A DNA stretch of 64,000 bases, from positions 2,852,001 through 2,916,000 of the forward strand of contig CP087969.1 in NCBI GenBank assembly GCA_024703915.1, in the 5' to 3' direction. The notes beneath the pieces are model-generated. The model saw only the letters and a list, made by a program, of their open reading frames with translations. It did not search any database and was not told where the DNA came from. Position 1 is the stretch's first letter. Every line of letters begins with the position of its first letter. Origin of the DNA: Massilia sp. H-1 (GTDB lineage: Bacteria; Pseudomonadota; Gammaproteobacteria; Burkholderiales; Burkholderiaceae_D). Below are positions 21,375-31,335 of the stretch, in pieces. Position numbers and translations under genes: made by a program.

Positions 21375-24123
21375 GTGAAGTTAAAGAAGCTCGCGCACCT
21401 GATTGCGCTGATTGGTGTTGTTGGCCCGGCGATTGGCCAGGAAGCGGTTCCCGCGCCGGTGCCCATGGCGCGCGTGGAAATTACCGGCAGCAGCATCAAG
21501 CGCATCGCGGTCGAGGGGGCCTTGCCGATCCAGACCATTTCGCGTCAGGACATCGAGCGGGCCTAAGCATCACCAGCGCCGAGCAACTGGTCGCGACCCT
21601 GAGCGCGAACGGCAGCGGGGCCGACAACATGACCTCCAACCAGGGCGGCGACTTCCTCTCGGGTATCAAATCGCACAATAACGGCGCCTCAGGCGCCTCG
21701 CTGCGCGGGCTCGGTTCGAGCAGCACCCTGGTCTTGCTGAATGGCCGAGCGCGTGGCCACCCACGGCCTGAACGGCCAGTCGGTCGATCTGAATTCGATT
21801 CCGCTCGCGGCCGTGCAGCGCGTCGAAGTGCTCAAGGATGGCGCCTCGGCCATCTACGGCACCGACGCGATCGGCGGCGTGATCAACTTCATCCTGCGCA
21901 AGGATTATCAGGGCGCCGAAGTGTCGGCCTTCATCGACAAGACCGAAGGCGGCGGGGGCGACATCTACCGCGCCTCCATGCTCTTCGGCGGCGGCAACAT
22001 CGAGACCGACGGCTACAACTTCATGGCCAGCATCACGGCCGACCGCAACACCAAACTCGAAGGCAAGGACCGCGACTTCCATAACGGCTACCAGCGGCAG
22101 CGCGGCCTGGCGCCGGACACCACCGGCACCCCGTATGCCAACCTGCGCACCGGCGCCGGTACGGCCGTCGGCAGCAATTTCCAGGTGAACGGGGCCGGTT
22201 CCTACAGCCGCTTCAATCTGCTGTCGCAGCAAGGCGCCTGCAATTCGATTGCTTAAGCATGAGCCAGTACGAGGCCACGCTGTGGGGCAACACGGCGCTG
22301 GGCAAGGCATGCTCCTACGATTACGGTTCGCAATGGATACTGAGCCAGCCGGTCGACCGGGTCAATCTGGTCTCGCGCGCCGACTTCCGGCTCAGCGCCG
22401 ACCACCGCGCCTTCGTGGAAGTAAAACGGTTCCTGCGCACCCGCTCCAAGGTGCAGTACACGCCGATCCAGGTCGCGTTCGTGTATCCGCGTTCGGGCCC
22501 CTACTACCAGGATTACTCGGCCTATATTGCGACCTTCAACAACACGCTCGGCGAGCGCCTGCAGTGGCGCTGCCTCGAGTGCGGCCCGCGGGTGCAGGAA
22601 ACCTCGACCAACGCCTACCGCCTGCTGGCCGGGCTGGAAGGCGTGATCGGCGGCTGGGATTACAAGACCGGCATCTCGGGCGCGGGCAGCCGCGCCAACA
22701 CGGACATCATCAACGGCTACATGTTCAACCAGGGCTTGCTCGACGTCTTGCAGTCGGGCGTGGTCAATCCTTTCCTGGCGGTAGACCAGACCCAGGGCGC
22801 GGCTTACAGGCATGGCGGCGCTCGACACGGTGCGCGCCACCGGGCCGCTGTACCGCGGCAAGACTTCGCTGCTGCAATTTGATGGCACGCTGTCGAAGGA
22901 CGTGATGCAATTGCTTACTTCTAGCCCGCTATCGGCCGCCGTGGGCTTCGATGTGCGCAAGGAAACCTACACCTTCAATGACGACATTTATCACACCGGT
23001 CGGCCGCTGATCAATGGTGTGGGTAGCGATCCGGCCTTGCCGGAAGTAAAGCGCGACATCAAGGCCCTGTTCGCCGAGCTGGTTGTGCCGATCATCAAGG
23101 ACATGGAAATGCAGCTGGCGGTCCGCACCGATGACTACAGCGATTTCGGCCGCACCACCAACCCGAAAGTTGCGCTGCGCTATCAGCCGACCAAGGAAGT
23201 CCTGCTGCGCGCCTCGGCCAACCGGGGTTTCCACGCGCCCGATTACGACGCCCTCTACAGCGGCGAAACGCCGGGCTTGCTGAACAACTTCGCCGACGAT
23301 CCGGCCTGCCCGACCACGCCCGGCGCGAACTGCCGCGACAAGTGGGATACCCTGTCCGGCGGCAATGCTTAAGCCTGCGTCCGAAACGTTCCAAGCAGTT
23401 CAGCGCTCAAGCATCGTGTTCGCGCCCACCCCCGCCATTCTTGCCAGTCTCGACTTCTGGCAGATCGAGCGCACCGACCGCGTGGTCTCGCTCGATGCGA
23501 CCGACGTGCTGGCGAACTACGGCGTACTGGGCAGCAACGTGATCCGCCTGGCGAACGGCGAGATCGACTACATCCGGGCTTAGCTACATCAACGCCATGC
23601 CGCGACAAGGTCAGCGGCGTCGACCTGGGCTTCACGATGAACGGCAAGCTTGGCGCCAGCCGCTGGGACGTGGCGCTCGACGGCAGCTATGTGCACAGCT
23701 TCAAGACGCACCTGATTTCGAGCGATCCGTGGGTGGAACTGGTCGGCAAGTACAACCAGACCGATCTGCAGCTGCGCTGGAAGCACCAGTTGCGCTTTAC
23801 CTGGGCCACGGGTCCGTGGAGCACCACCCTGACCCAGCTGTTCAAGTCCGGCTACAAGGACCAGAACCTCGAGGATCTGGGCGGCACGCTGCCGCCGGGC
23901 TTCAATCCGGACGTCAAGAGCTACACCCTGTACAACTTGTCGGCCAGCTATGCCTATTCGAAGAACCTGAGCTTTAGCGCCGGTATCAAGAACCTGCTCG
24001 ATACCGACCCCTCGTTCTCGGCCCACAACGTGGACGAAGTGGCAGGGCGCGGGCTGGGATGCGCGCGTGGGCGATCCGCGCGGCCGTGCCTACACTTTCC
24101 GCGTGAATTACAAGTTCATGTAA
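21375..24123 (+). CDS. TonB-dependent outer-membrane receptor
   Basis: About 915 residues with a GTG start preceded by AAGGAGAG. Signal peptide MKLKKLAHLIALIGVVGPAIGQ. The plug domain shows MARVEITGSSIKRIAVEGALPIQTISR, LNSIPLAAVQRVEVLKDGASAIYGTDAIGGVINFI; the barrel includes LPAGPLSAAVGFDVRKE, RASANRGFHAPDYDALY and ends in an aromatic-type terminus YKFM. Ligand unknown; neighbours (peptide-binding protein, LD-carboxypeptidase) suggest peptides or muropeptides. Breaks at 21561, 21744, 22252, 22806, 22911, 23366, 23390, 23406, 23579, 23600 and 24045; most repair with GCCGGC. A terminator follows 18 bp after the stop. Confidence 0.9.
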
Positions 24124-24141
24124 GCTGGGATGCACTGCCGG

Positions 24142-24175
24142 GCCCGTTGCCAGTGCTTAAGCAGCGGGCTTTTTT
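24142..24175 (+). terminator. Rho-independent terminator, damaged by a GCCGGC scar
   Basis: GCCCGTTGCC (24142-24151) can pair with GGCAGCGGGC followed by a run of six T. As written, the right arm starts inside the word GCTTAAGC (24155-24162). Reading that word as GCCGGC completes the 10-bp stem with one G-U pair. It ends transcription of the TonB-receptor gene. Confidence 0.8.
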
Positions 24176-24203
24176 CTTTCTGCAAGGGGTGCGATGGCAG
24201 GAC

Positions 24204-25243
24204 ATGACAAGATCAGTGACGCGCGTTCGCCATGCTGGCGGCCGCGGCTGCCGTATGTGCCTGCCAGCGCGGGCGCCTGTACCGGCCAGGCGCAGCCTGG
24301 TCAAGCCGCCGCGCCTGCGCTTTGGCGACACCATCGGCCTGGTCGCCCCGGGCGGCCATACCGACGAGGAAGGCATCGCCCGCGCCACGGCCCGGATCGA
24401 GCAGCTCGGCTTTCGCGTCAAGGTCGGGGCCAATCTGCGCGCCGTGCATGGCAACTACGGCGGCACCGTGCGCCAGCGCGTCGATGATCTGCACGTCATG
24501 TTTGCCGATCCCGCGGTGCGCGCGATCTGGTGCATACGCGGCGGATCGGGCTGCATCTCGCTGCTGTCCTCGCTCGACTATGGCCTGATCCGCAAGCACC
24601 CGACCATCCTGCTCGGCTATTCCGACATCACGGCCCTGCATCTGGCGCTGTACCGGCAAGCCTAGCCTGGTCACGTTTCACGGGCCGGTCGCCACCTCCA
24701 GCGACTCGGTCTATTCGACCCGCCACATGCTGGCCGTGCTGATGCAGCCGCAGGCGAGCTACACCATCCCGATGGCGCAGGAAAACGCCGAGCGTGCCGT
24801 GCGCGAGCCGCAGTTCGCCGTGCGCACGGTCACCCACGGCCAGGCCAGCGGACGCCTGCTTGGCGGCAACCTCAGCCTGGTCAGCGCGCTGATGGGGACG
24901 CCGTACGCGGCCGAGTTCCGCAAGGCCATTCTATTCATCGAAGAAGCGCACGAAGCGCCGTACCGGATCGACCGCTGGCTGACCCAGCTCGACCTGGCGG
25001 TCGGCTTGCGGCATGCGGCGGCGGTCATGATCGGCGTGTGCCAGGATTGCAAGCCGGACGACGGCGAGCCGTCGCTGAGCCTGGATGAGACGCTGGACTT
25101 GCATTTGAAGCCGCTGGCGATTCCGGCGGTGAGCGGCTACTCCTTCGGCCACATCCGCGACCAGTTCACGCTACCGGTCGGCATCAACGCGCGATCGATA
25201 CGCTGGCCCAGACCTTGACGCTGCTGGAGCGATGGTTTCCTGA
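24204..25243 (+). CDS. ldcA: Murein tetrapeptide LD-carboxypeptidase (S66)
   Basis: Removes the terminal D-Ala from L-Ala-D-Glu-mDap-D-Ala peptides during murein recycling. Visible: LRFGDTIGLVAPGG, IWCIRGGSG, the catalytic Ser in GYSDITALH, FHGPVATSSDS, a catalytic Glu in LFIEEAHEAPYRIDR, and the catalytic His in GYSFGHIRDQFTLPVG. The N-terminus is frame-broken at about 24222-24260; combining frames gives a twin-arginine-like leader (MTRSVTRR, then MLAAAAAVCAC), so export is likely. An alternative ATG lies at 24194. Breaks at 24658 (GCCGGC), 25193 and 25230. Restoring one C near 25230 gives the family tail LLEPMVS and a stop at 25241. Confidence 0.88.
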
Positions 25244-25286
25244 GAGGACGTTGGGGGGCAGGTCCGACATTCAGCGTTGGGGGTCA

Positions 25287-25373
25287 CGTTGGGGGTCAGG
25301 TCCGACATTCGGACACGGGCTCATGCGCAACGCGCATGAGCCCGTGTCCGAATGTCGGACCTGACCCCCAACG
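25287..25373. repeat. 87-bp perfect palindrome with GGGGTCAGGTCCGACATT arms
   Basis: Arms of 42 nt pair perfectly around a 3-nt loop (AAC at 25329-25331). A partial direct copy of the left arm (TTGGGGGGCAGGTCCGACATTC) lies just before it at about 25250-25273. It occupies the gap between the convergent ldcA and ACT-protein genes and could act as a bidirectional transcription stop. It resembles the element at 58361 in its outer GGGGTCAG bases. Confidence 0.9.
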
Positions 25374-25389
25374 CCCTGCCAGGCGATTT

Positions 25390-26050
25390 TCAGTGGGAAA
25401 CAATCTGCGAGAGGATCGCGTACGCCGGGCCGGTCTGCGGCTGTTCGAGCAGCACGGTCAGCTCGGTGAAGGTGCACATCATGGTCACCACGCTGATCTT
25501 GTTCCATGCCAGTTTTTTCAGCACGCTGTGATAAATGCCCGGCGTCTTGAGCGTCTCGGGGATTGAGGCGCAGCGTCAGCGCCGTCAGGTTGTCCACCCG
25601 CGCCACGTGGCGCTCGGTGACAAAGGCCGATTCCACCACGTGGATCAGCGGCTAGCTGCACACGACCAGCATTTCATGCACGCCGCGCGTGACCGACACG
25701 AAACTGCCGTGATGCCGTTCGGCCAGCGCCAGCAGCTTGCGCTGGCATTCGTTGCTGTTGTCGGACAAACGATAGGTCACCAGCGTCAGTTCGGTGCGCG
25801 TGGTCAGCTCGCCCATGCGCGGCGCCAGCATGATCGGCTTGGCTTCGCCCGGCTGCGGCAGGCGCTCGGACAGGCGGCGCAGCGCCATCACCACGGCCGC
25901 CTGGCCAACCGGTTTCCACAGGTCGGATTCGAGTTGCAGGCGCAGCTGGCGCGCCAGTTCGGACAAATTGATGAGGCCGAGCGACATGCCTTCGGTCAGG
26001 AAGGCGGATTCCGAGACGATTTGCTCGACTTTAGTGGCGATCGAAAGCAT
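25390..26050 (-). CDS. Uncharacterised protein with helical N-domain and ACT-like C-domains
   Basis: About 220 residues: MLSIATKVEQIVSESAFLTEG, a helical stretch resembling a winged helix (LINLSELARQLRLQLESDLW, then PVGQAAVVMALRRLSERLP), and a C-terminal half of two ACT-like repeats (ELTLVTYRLSDNSNECQRK; LTALTLRLNPETLKTPGIYH) with ISVVTMMCTFTELTVLLEQ as in aspartokinase regulatory domains. No kinase domain is present, so an annotation as aspartate kinase would be wrong. Breaks at 25649 (GCTAGC; GCCGGC gives VVCSRPLIHVVES) and about 25562. Possibly an amino-acid-sensing regulator; that is inference. Confidence 0.7.
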
Positions 26051-26767
26051 GTCTTTCAGGTCCTCAAGAGGAAAGCTGACGCCAACTCGGGCTGCGCACG
26101 GACAGGGATGAATCCGTTGCAATCGAGTCGGCCGCGCGTGGTTACCGTGGGTTGTGACTGAAATGCCAGCACAGACCCGACGGTCTGCGCCAGGGGGTTT
26201 CGCTTATCGCCAATACGCGCCGGAGCAGAGCTGTCGCGGGAACGACGGTCGAAGTGAGAAAGAGTCGGAGGCCAGGTGCGATGTTGACGTCATGTTTTTC
26301 CCGTTTAACTGTTTTTGCGCCGTGTGTGGAGTGGTCTCCTGACGTTTTTATCAATGTTGTCTGGGCCAAAACCCGACAACTTGGATTGAGTGTAGACCGC
26401 TTCTCCTAAAAAACGCAATCGAATTGATGTTCTAAAACTATCGAATTGTTTCATTTCTGCACGGACGAGGATACGAAAAAAGCAAGTGAAAAGGTCAAAA
26501 AATGGGCATATCTTGATTCTCATCAACAAAACATTCTTTAGAAATTCAGTAAAACAACGGTTCTCTTGCTTGCTAATAATGTTCAGAACTGAACAATCAC
26601 TAGTCGCTTGACTAAATTGGCAAGTTAATTGACTCCGGCAATTGAACGCGATTAAGGTCGCATTTCTCGCGTTCACCGGACCACAAGGCTGGCGCGCACG
26701 GGCAGCCGCCACGGCCATGTGGCACTGAAAAATCACACTACAACAATGATTGAATACTGGAGAAACA
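26051..26767. other. Intergenic region, AT-rich in its right half
   Basis: 717 bp divergent region between the ACT-like gene and the M4 peptidase gene. From about 26390 to 26600 the base composition falls well below that of the rest of the window. No coding sequence is supported: a 235-codon reverse frame across it overlaps the peptidase signal peptide and resembles nothing. It contains the inverted repeat at 26580. Confidence 0.6.
26580..26595. promoter_or_regulatory. Candidate operator TGTTCAG-AA-CTGAACA
   Basis: A perfect 7-bp inverted repeat with a 2-bp spacer in the AT-rich region 173 bp before the M4 peptidase start. It could bind a dimeric regulator of this secreted protease. Only one copy was noticed. 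Confidence 0.35.
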
Positions 26768-29299
26768 ATGAATTTCCCTAAAACCCTGATTGCTGCGTCA
26801 ATCGCCGTCATTCCTTTATTCGCCGTCACGGCGCAGGCCTCAGGCCCGACCATGGCAGCCCCGGTGATGCAGTCGCAGCAGATGGCTACCACGCTGGTCG
26901 CTAAACTGAACGCCACCCGCGCTTCGCATGGCCTGGACACCAACCACAGCTTCGCCGTCACCGCGCAGCACCCTGGCGCCAGCGGTACCCGCATCATGCG
27001 CGCCGCCCACACTTACAAGGGTGTGCCGGTGTTCCAGTCCGAATCCGTGATCGTCACCGATGAGCGCGGCAGCATCATCAGCGAGTCGGTCTCCGACCGC
27101 CGCTCGGGCCTGGGTGCCAGCGCCAATGCCCGCATCATGGCGCCAAAGTCGCCAGCCTGAGCGTCACGCTCTAGCCGTGACCGCCAACGCCGCGATCGAC
27201 AGCGTGGTGAGCAAGGTCGCCCCGGGCGCCACCCACCATGTGCCGCCAAGCGCCAAGCTGATCATCTATCCATTCATGGAAACCGTGCGTGTGGCTTGGC
27301 GCCGAAGGCAAGGCCGAAGCGCAGCTGAACGCGCTCGACGTGACCGAACGAGTGGCAGGCTACGAGCTGGCCTACCTGGTCAAGACCCGCATGGTCAAGG
27401 GCGACAAGGCGATCCATTACGATACCGTCGTCAGCGCCGTCACCGGCAAGGTCCTCAAGCAGTGGCAGACGCTGCAAACCGTGGTCGGCGTGGGCAACAG
27501 CCAGTACAACGGCCAGGTGCCGATCAGCACCACGCTGTCGGGCTCGACCTACAGCATGAAGGATCCGGTGCGCGGTACCGGCGGCACCTACGGCGCGATG
27601 GCGATCACCAACGCCAACCACACCACCAGCGCCGGTTCGGTGTACACCAACAGTACCAACACCTGGGGCGATGGCCAGCAGTACATCTCGGGCGGTTCCA
27701 CCACCAATGCCAACGGCCAGACCGCCGCTGTCAACGCGATGTGGGGCCTGATGAACACCTACGACACGCTGAAGAACGTGCTGGGCTGGCAGTCGCTGGA
27801 CGGTAACAATACCGCCACCTACATCGCCGCGCACGTGAACACCGCCTACGACAATGCTTACTACAGCGATGGCTGCAAGTGCATGTTCATCGGCGACGGC
27901 GGCAGCTCGTTCAACAACCTCGGTTCGATCGACGTGATCGGCCACGAAATGGGCCACGGCGTGACCAACGCCACTTCGGATCTGACCTACTCGGGCGAAT
28001 CGGGCGGTCTGAACGAATCGCACTCGGACATCCAGGGCGAGATGGTGGAAGCCTACGCCCGCAGCCATGGCACCGGCAGCGTGATTCCAGCCAGCGGCAA
28101 TGACTGGATGACCGGCAAGGAAATCGCCAAGAACGGCCAGCCGCTGCGCTGGTTGTACAAGCCGAGCAAAGATGGCCGCAGCCCGGATGCATGGAGCAGC
28201 ACCATCAAGAACCTGGACGTCCACCTGAGCAGCGGCCCGAACAACCGCATGTTCTACTTCCTGGCCCAGGGTTCGAACTCGAGCTCCTCGTCCGACTACT
28301 ACAGCCAGTACCTGAACAAGTCGTTACTGCGATGACCGGTATCGGCAGCGACAAGGCCTTCCGCATCTGGTTCAAGGCCAACACCACCAAGTTCACCGCG
28401 TCGACCAACTATGCTGACGCACGCGCCAAGGTCAAACTGGCCGCGGAAGAACTGTATGGCGTCGGCAGCAAGGAAGCCATCGCGGTCGTGCGCGCCTACG
28501 CCGCCATTAACGTCGGCACCGACGTGGACGAAACCGGCGGCGGCACCCCGGGTGCTGTGACGATCAGCTCGCAGCCTTCGAGCGTGAGCGTGACGGCCGG
28601 TTCGACCGCGTCGTTCTCGGTCACCGCGACCGGCGGCACTGCGCCGTACAAGTACCAGTGGCAACGCAACGGCGCCAACATCGCCTAAGCAATCTCGCAA
28701 TCGTACAGCCTGACGGCCCAGGCCGCTGACAATGGCGCCGTGTTCCGCGTCGTGGTGACCGATTCGGCCACCTCGCCAACGACCGCGACCAGCTCGAACG
28801 CCACCCTGACGGTGGGCACCACCGGCGGCAGCACCGAGCGCGTCACCAACGGTGGCTTCGAGTCCGGCACCACCGGCTGGGCTTAAGCAGCACCGGCGTG
28901 ATCGGCACCTGGAGCCAGCAGCCTGCATTCGAAGGCACCCGCAATGCCTGGCTGGGCGGCAACGGCTCGACCGCGACCGAAACCCTGACCCAGGCCGTGG
29001 TGATCCCGTCGGCCGCAACCTCGGCCACGCTGAACTTCGCGCTGCACATCGATACGGCTGAAACCACCAGCAGCACCGCGTATGACAAGCTGGTTGTGAC
29101 GGTCAAAAATGCGAGCGGCACCGTCCTGGGCACGCTGGCAACCTACACCAACCTGAACAAGGCGACCGGTTACCAGACCCGTACCTTCAACCTGCTGCCG
29201 TACAAAGGCCAGACCGTGACGCTGTCGTTCAAGATGAACGAAGACTCGTCGCTGCAAACCACCTTTGCCGTCGACAAGGTGAGCCTGGTTACCCAGTAA
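26768..29299 (+). CDS. Secreted M4 (thermolysin-like) zinc metallopeptidase with C-terminal Ig-like and jelly-roll domains
   Basis: About 845 residues. Signal peptide MNFPKTLIAASIAVIPLFAVTAQA, an FTP/PepSY propeptide (TYKGVPVFQSESVIVTD, GYELAYLVKTRMVKGD), then the catalytic domain with the zinc site GHEMGHGVT (HExxH) and third ligand in GGLNESHSDIQGEMVE. After it come an Ig-like module (VTISSQPSSVSVTAGSTASF) and a galactose-binding-like domain (ERVTNGGFESGTTGW) to the C-terminus. Degrades extracellular protein. Breaks at about 27143, 27172 (GCTCTAGC), 27290, 28325, 28687 and 28884; 27172, 28687 and 28884 fit GCCGGC. ATG at 26768 follows GGAGAAAC. Terminator at 29347. Confidence 0.92.
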
Positions 29300-29346
29300 G
29301 TCGACCCTGAGGAGGGCGGCAGCTGCTACTGCCGTTCCCTTTTTTC

Positions 29347-29375
29347 AGCCCCGGCCACGGCCGGGGCTATTTTTG
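29347..29375 (+). terminator. Rho-independent terminator of the M4 peptidase gene
   Basis: AGCCCCGGCC and GGCCGGGGCT pair over 10 bp with a 2-nt AC spacer, followed by ATTTTTG. Located 48 bp after the stop codon. Confidence 0.85.
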
Positions 29376-29406
29376 TTTATGCGGCTGATGTTTTCAGGAG
29401 TGGAAC

Positions 29407-30266
29407 ATGGCTTTGAACGACGGATTTGAAAGCAGGACGCTGGAGGTGGCGCTGGCGCCTGAAATGCTGAGCGCGGTCGTGCGCGAAGGCGGACGCGTGC
29501 TGGCCTGCAGCGAGATCAGGATCGCGCCCGGCCCCGGCGAAGGGCACTGGCAGGCGGGCCTGGCGGCCTTCGCGGCCTGGGTCCGGCATGCGGGCGTGGG
29601 TTTGCGTGCGGTGCCGCTGACGATCAGCGTGAGCACGCGCTGGTGCCAGCTGGCGATGCTGCCCTGGAGCGACGCCCTGCTCTACCAGGACAGCGCACGG
29701 CGCTACCAGCAGGAACGGTTCCTCCAGATTTACGGCAGCGCAGCGCGCGGCTGGGACGTCATGTGCGACGACAGCCCGCGCGGACAGCCGCGCCTGGCGT
29801 GCGCGATCGACAGCGATTTCGCGCATGGCTTGCGGGCCGCGGCGCTGGCCTACGGCCACCAGAACGTGCGGATCGAATCGGTGGTCACGGCCAGCGGACG
29901 CACCATTACCGCCGCGCCCTGCGACCGCTTCGCCATTCTCGAACCGGGACGGCTGGTGCTGGCGGCGCGCCGCTACGGCCGCATCATCCAAGCATCGAGG
30001 CGAAAACCTGCGCCGCGAGCTGGCTAAAGCCGCGCTGCCCTTCGACCTGGCAGCAATGGATGGTGCGCGCGCCCCAGCTGGGCGAGGTGGCGCAGGTGAT
30101 CGTGTTCGCGCATGACAGCACGGCGGTCACGATGCCGGTGCGGCCCTGGCATCCCGATGGCACGACCTACTACTTCGTCCAGGCGACGCAGACGCCGGAC
30201 AGCGCGCATCCGGGCCCGGAGCGCGGGACCGCCGATGCCGGTCCCTGGCAGGGCGCGTGCGGCTAG
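29407..30266 (+). CDS. Protein of unknown function
   Basis: About 285 residues after one repair near 29990 (CCAAGC, probably GCCGGC). Starts MALNDGFESRTLEVALAPEM after AGGAGTGGAAC. I do not recognise the family. There is no signal peptide and no membrane segment. The first part alternates short strands and helices (LEVALAPEMLSAVVREGGRV; LTISVSTRWCQLAMLPWSDALL; YQQERFLQIYG) and resembles the actin-like PilM/GspL arrangement only loosely. It has its own ribosome site after a strong terminator, and converges on the MORN protein gene with a 3-bp gap. Single-gene unit; function open. Confidence 0.6.
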
Positions 30267-30269
30267 AAC

Positions 30270-31275
30270 TTAGCGGAAGCGGTAGCGGGTCGGATACATC
30301 ATCGCGCAGGGCTTGCTTGGCTGCAGGTGCCCGGCGTGAAGGTTTCACCCATCATGATCCGCACCGCCGCCTGCCCCAGATCCGGGTCCGGCGTCGCGAT
30401 GATCTTGACCGAGGTGGCCTTGCCGTCGCTGCCGACCATCACTTGCAGTGACAACAAGCCGATGCCCGTGCCAACCGCTTGCGCCTTCGAAATCCACTCC
30501 GACATGCCCTTCGTGCCCTTGACCGGGTAAGGCGGCACGTCGTCCGGGTGCAGCATCGGGTATTCCCGACGCACACGTTGTTGCTGCGCGGGCGTCATCT
30601 CTGCGTACGATTTGTCGTAGGGTACGCCGACCTTGCTGCCCGTTTCCTGCGGACGCCGCATGCGGCTGCCGGTGGGCGGGGTGTGGTCATTGAGGGAATA
30701 GCTGCCCTGGTCGGGCGCGATGTCGGGCACCGTCAGACCGGGCGCCGCGCCCATGTCGAACGTGCCTTCGATCACCTGGCCGCCGATATAGACTGCCCGG
30801 CCGCGGCCGTGAAATTCATTGTCCTTCCAGCCGCCGTCATAGCGGCCGCCGGTGGCGTAGGTCGCCGTCGCGATGCCGTCGAGTTTTCCATCTTTCCAGT
30901 CGCCCTGGATTTCGTCGCCATCCGCGGATAGATAGACGCCCTTGCCGTCGCTTGTCGGCTGTCCTTGAAGCCGCCCTCGTACTGGTCGCCGCTGGCATAG
31001 CTCACGTAGCCCGGCCCCTGGCGCAGGCCGCGCTGCATGCCGCCTTCATAGCGGGACAATTCCTTGCCCTCGTGCTTCATGATGAGCACGCCCTGGCCTT
31101 CGGCAAAGCCGTCCTTGCAAGGGCCCTTCCAGATGGCCTTGTAGTTGGTGTAGGTATCGATCACGCGGATCTGGCAATCCTTCGCGCCGAAGTACTGGGG
31201 CTCGGCGGCCAGCGCCGGTGCGCTGTGGAGCAGTGCCGCGATGCAAATCAGGGGTGCAAGTGAATTAATGTTCAT
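30270..31275 (-). CDS. MORN-repeat protein with C-terminal TonB-like domain, exported
   Basis: About 335 residues. Signal peptide MNINSLAPLICIAALLHSAPALA; MORN repeats (YEGGMQRGLRQGPGYVSY; QYEGGFKDS and more in the shifted frame to about 30780); linker; helix AEMTPAQQQRVRREYPMLHPDD; C-terminal domain (LLSLQVMVGSDGKATSVKII) resembling a TonB C-terminal fold, ending CAMMYPTRYRFR. A frameshift near 30955 splits it, with another near 30895; the end at 30310 carries a GCCGGC-type scar. It is a paralogue of the next gene. Function unknown; MORN repeats often bind lipids or partners at the envelope. Confidence 0.75.
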
Positions 31276-31335
31276 AAACGAATGGCGGTACCTTCTTAAT
31301 CAAATAAATGCAGTGGAAACCGGCGCCTTGGCGTC

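Noticed and set aside
26305..27012. A 235-codon reverse frame in the AT-rich region
   Set aside because: It runs antisense through the signal peptide and propeptide of the M4 peptidase, has a composition unlike a protein and no recognisable motif.
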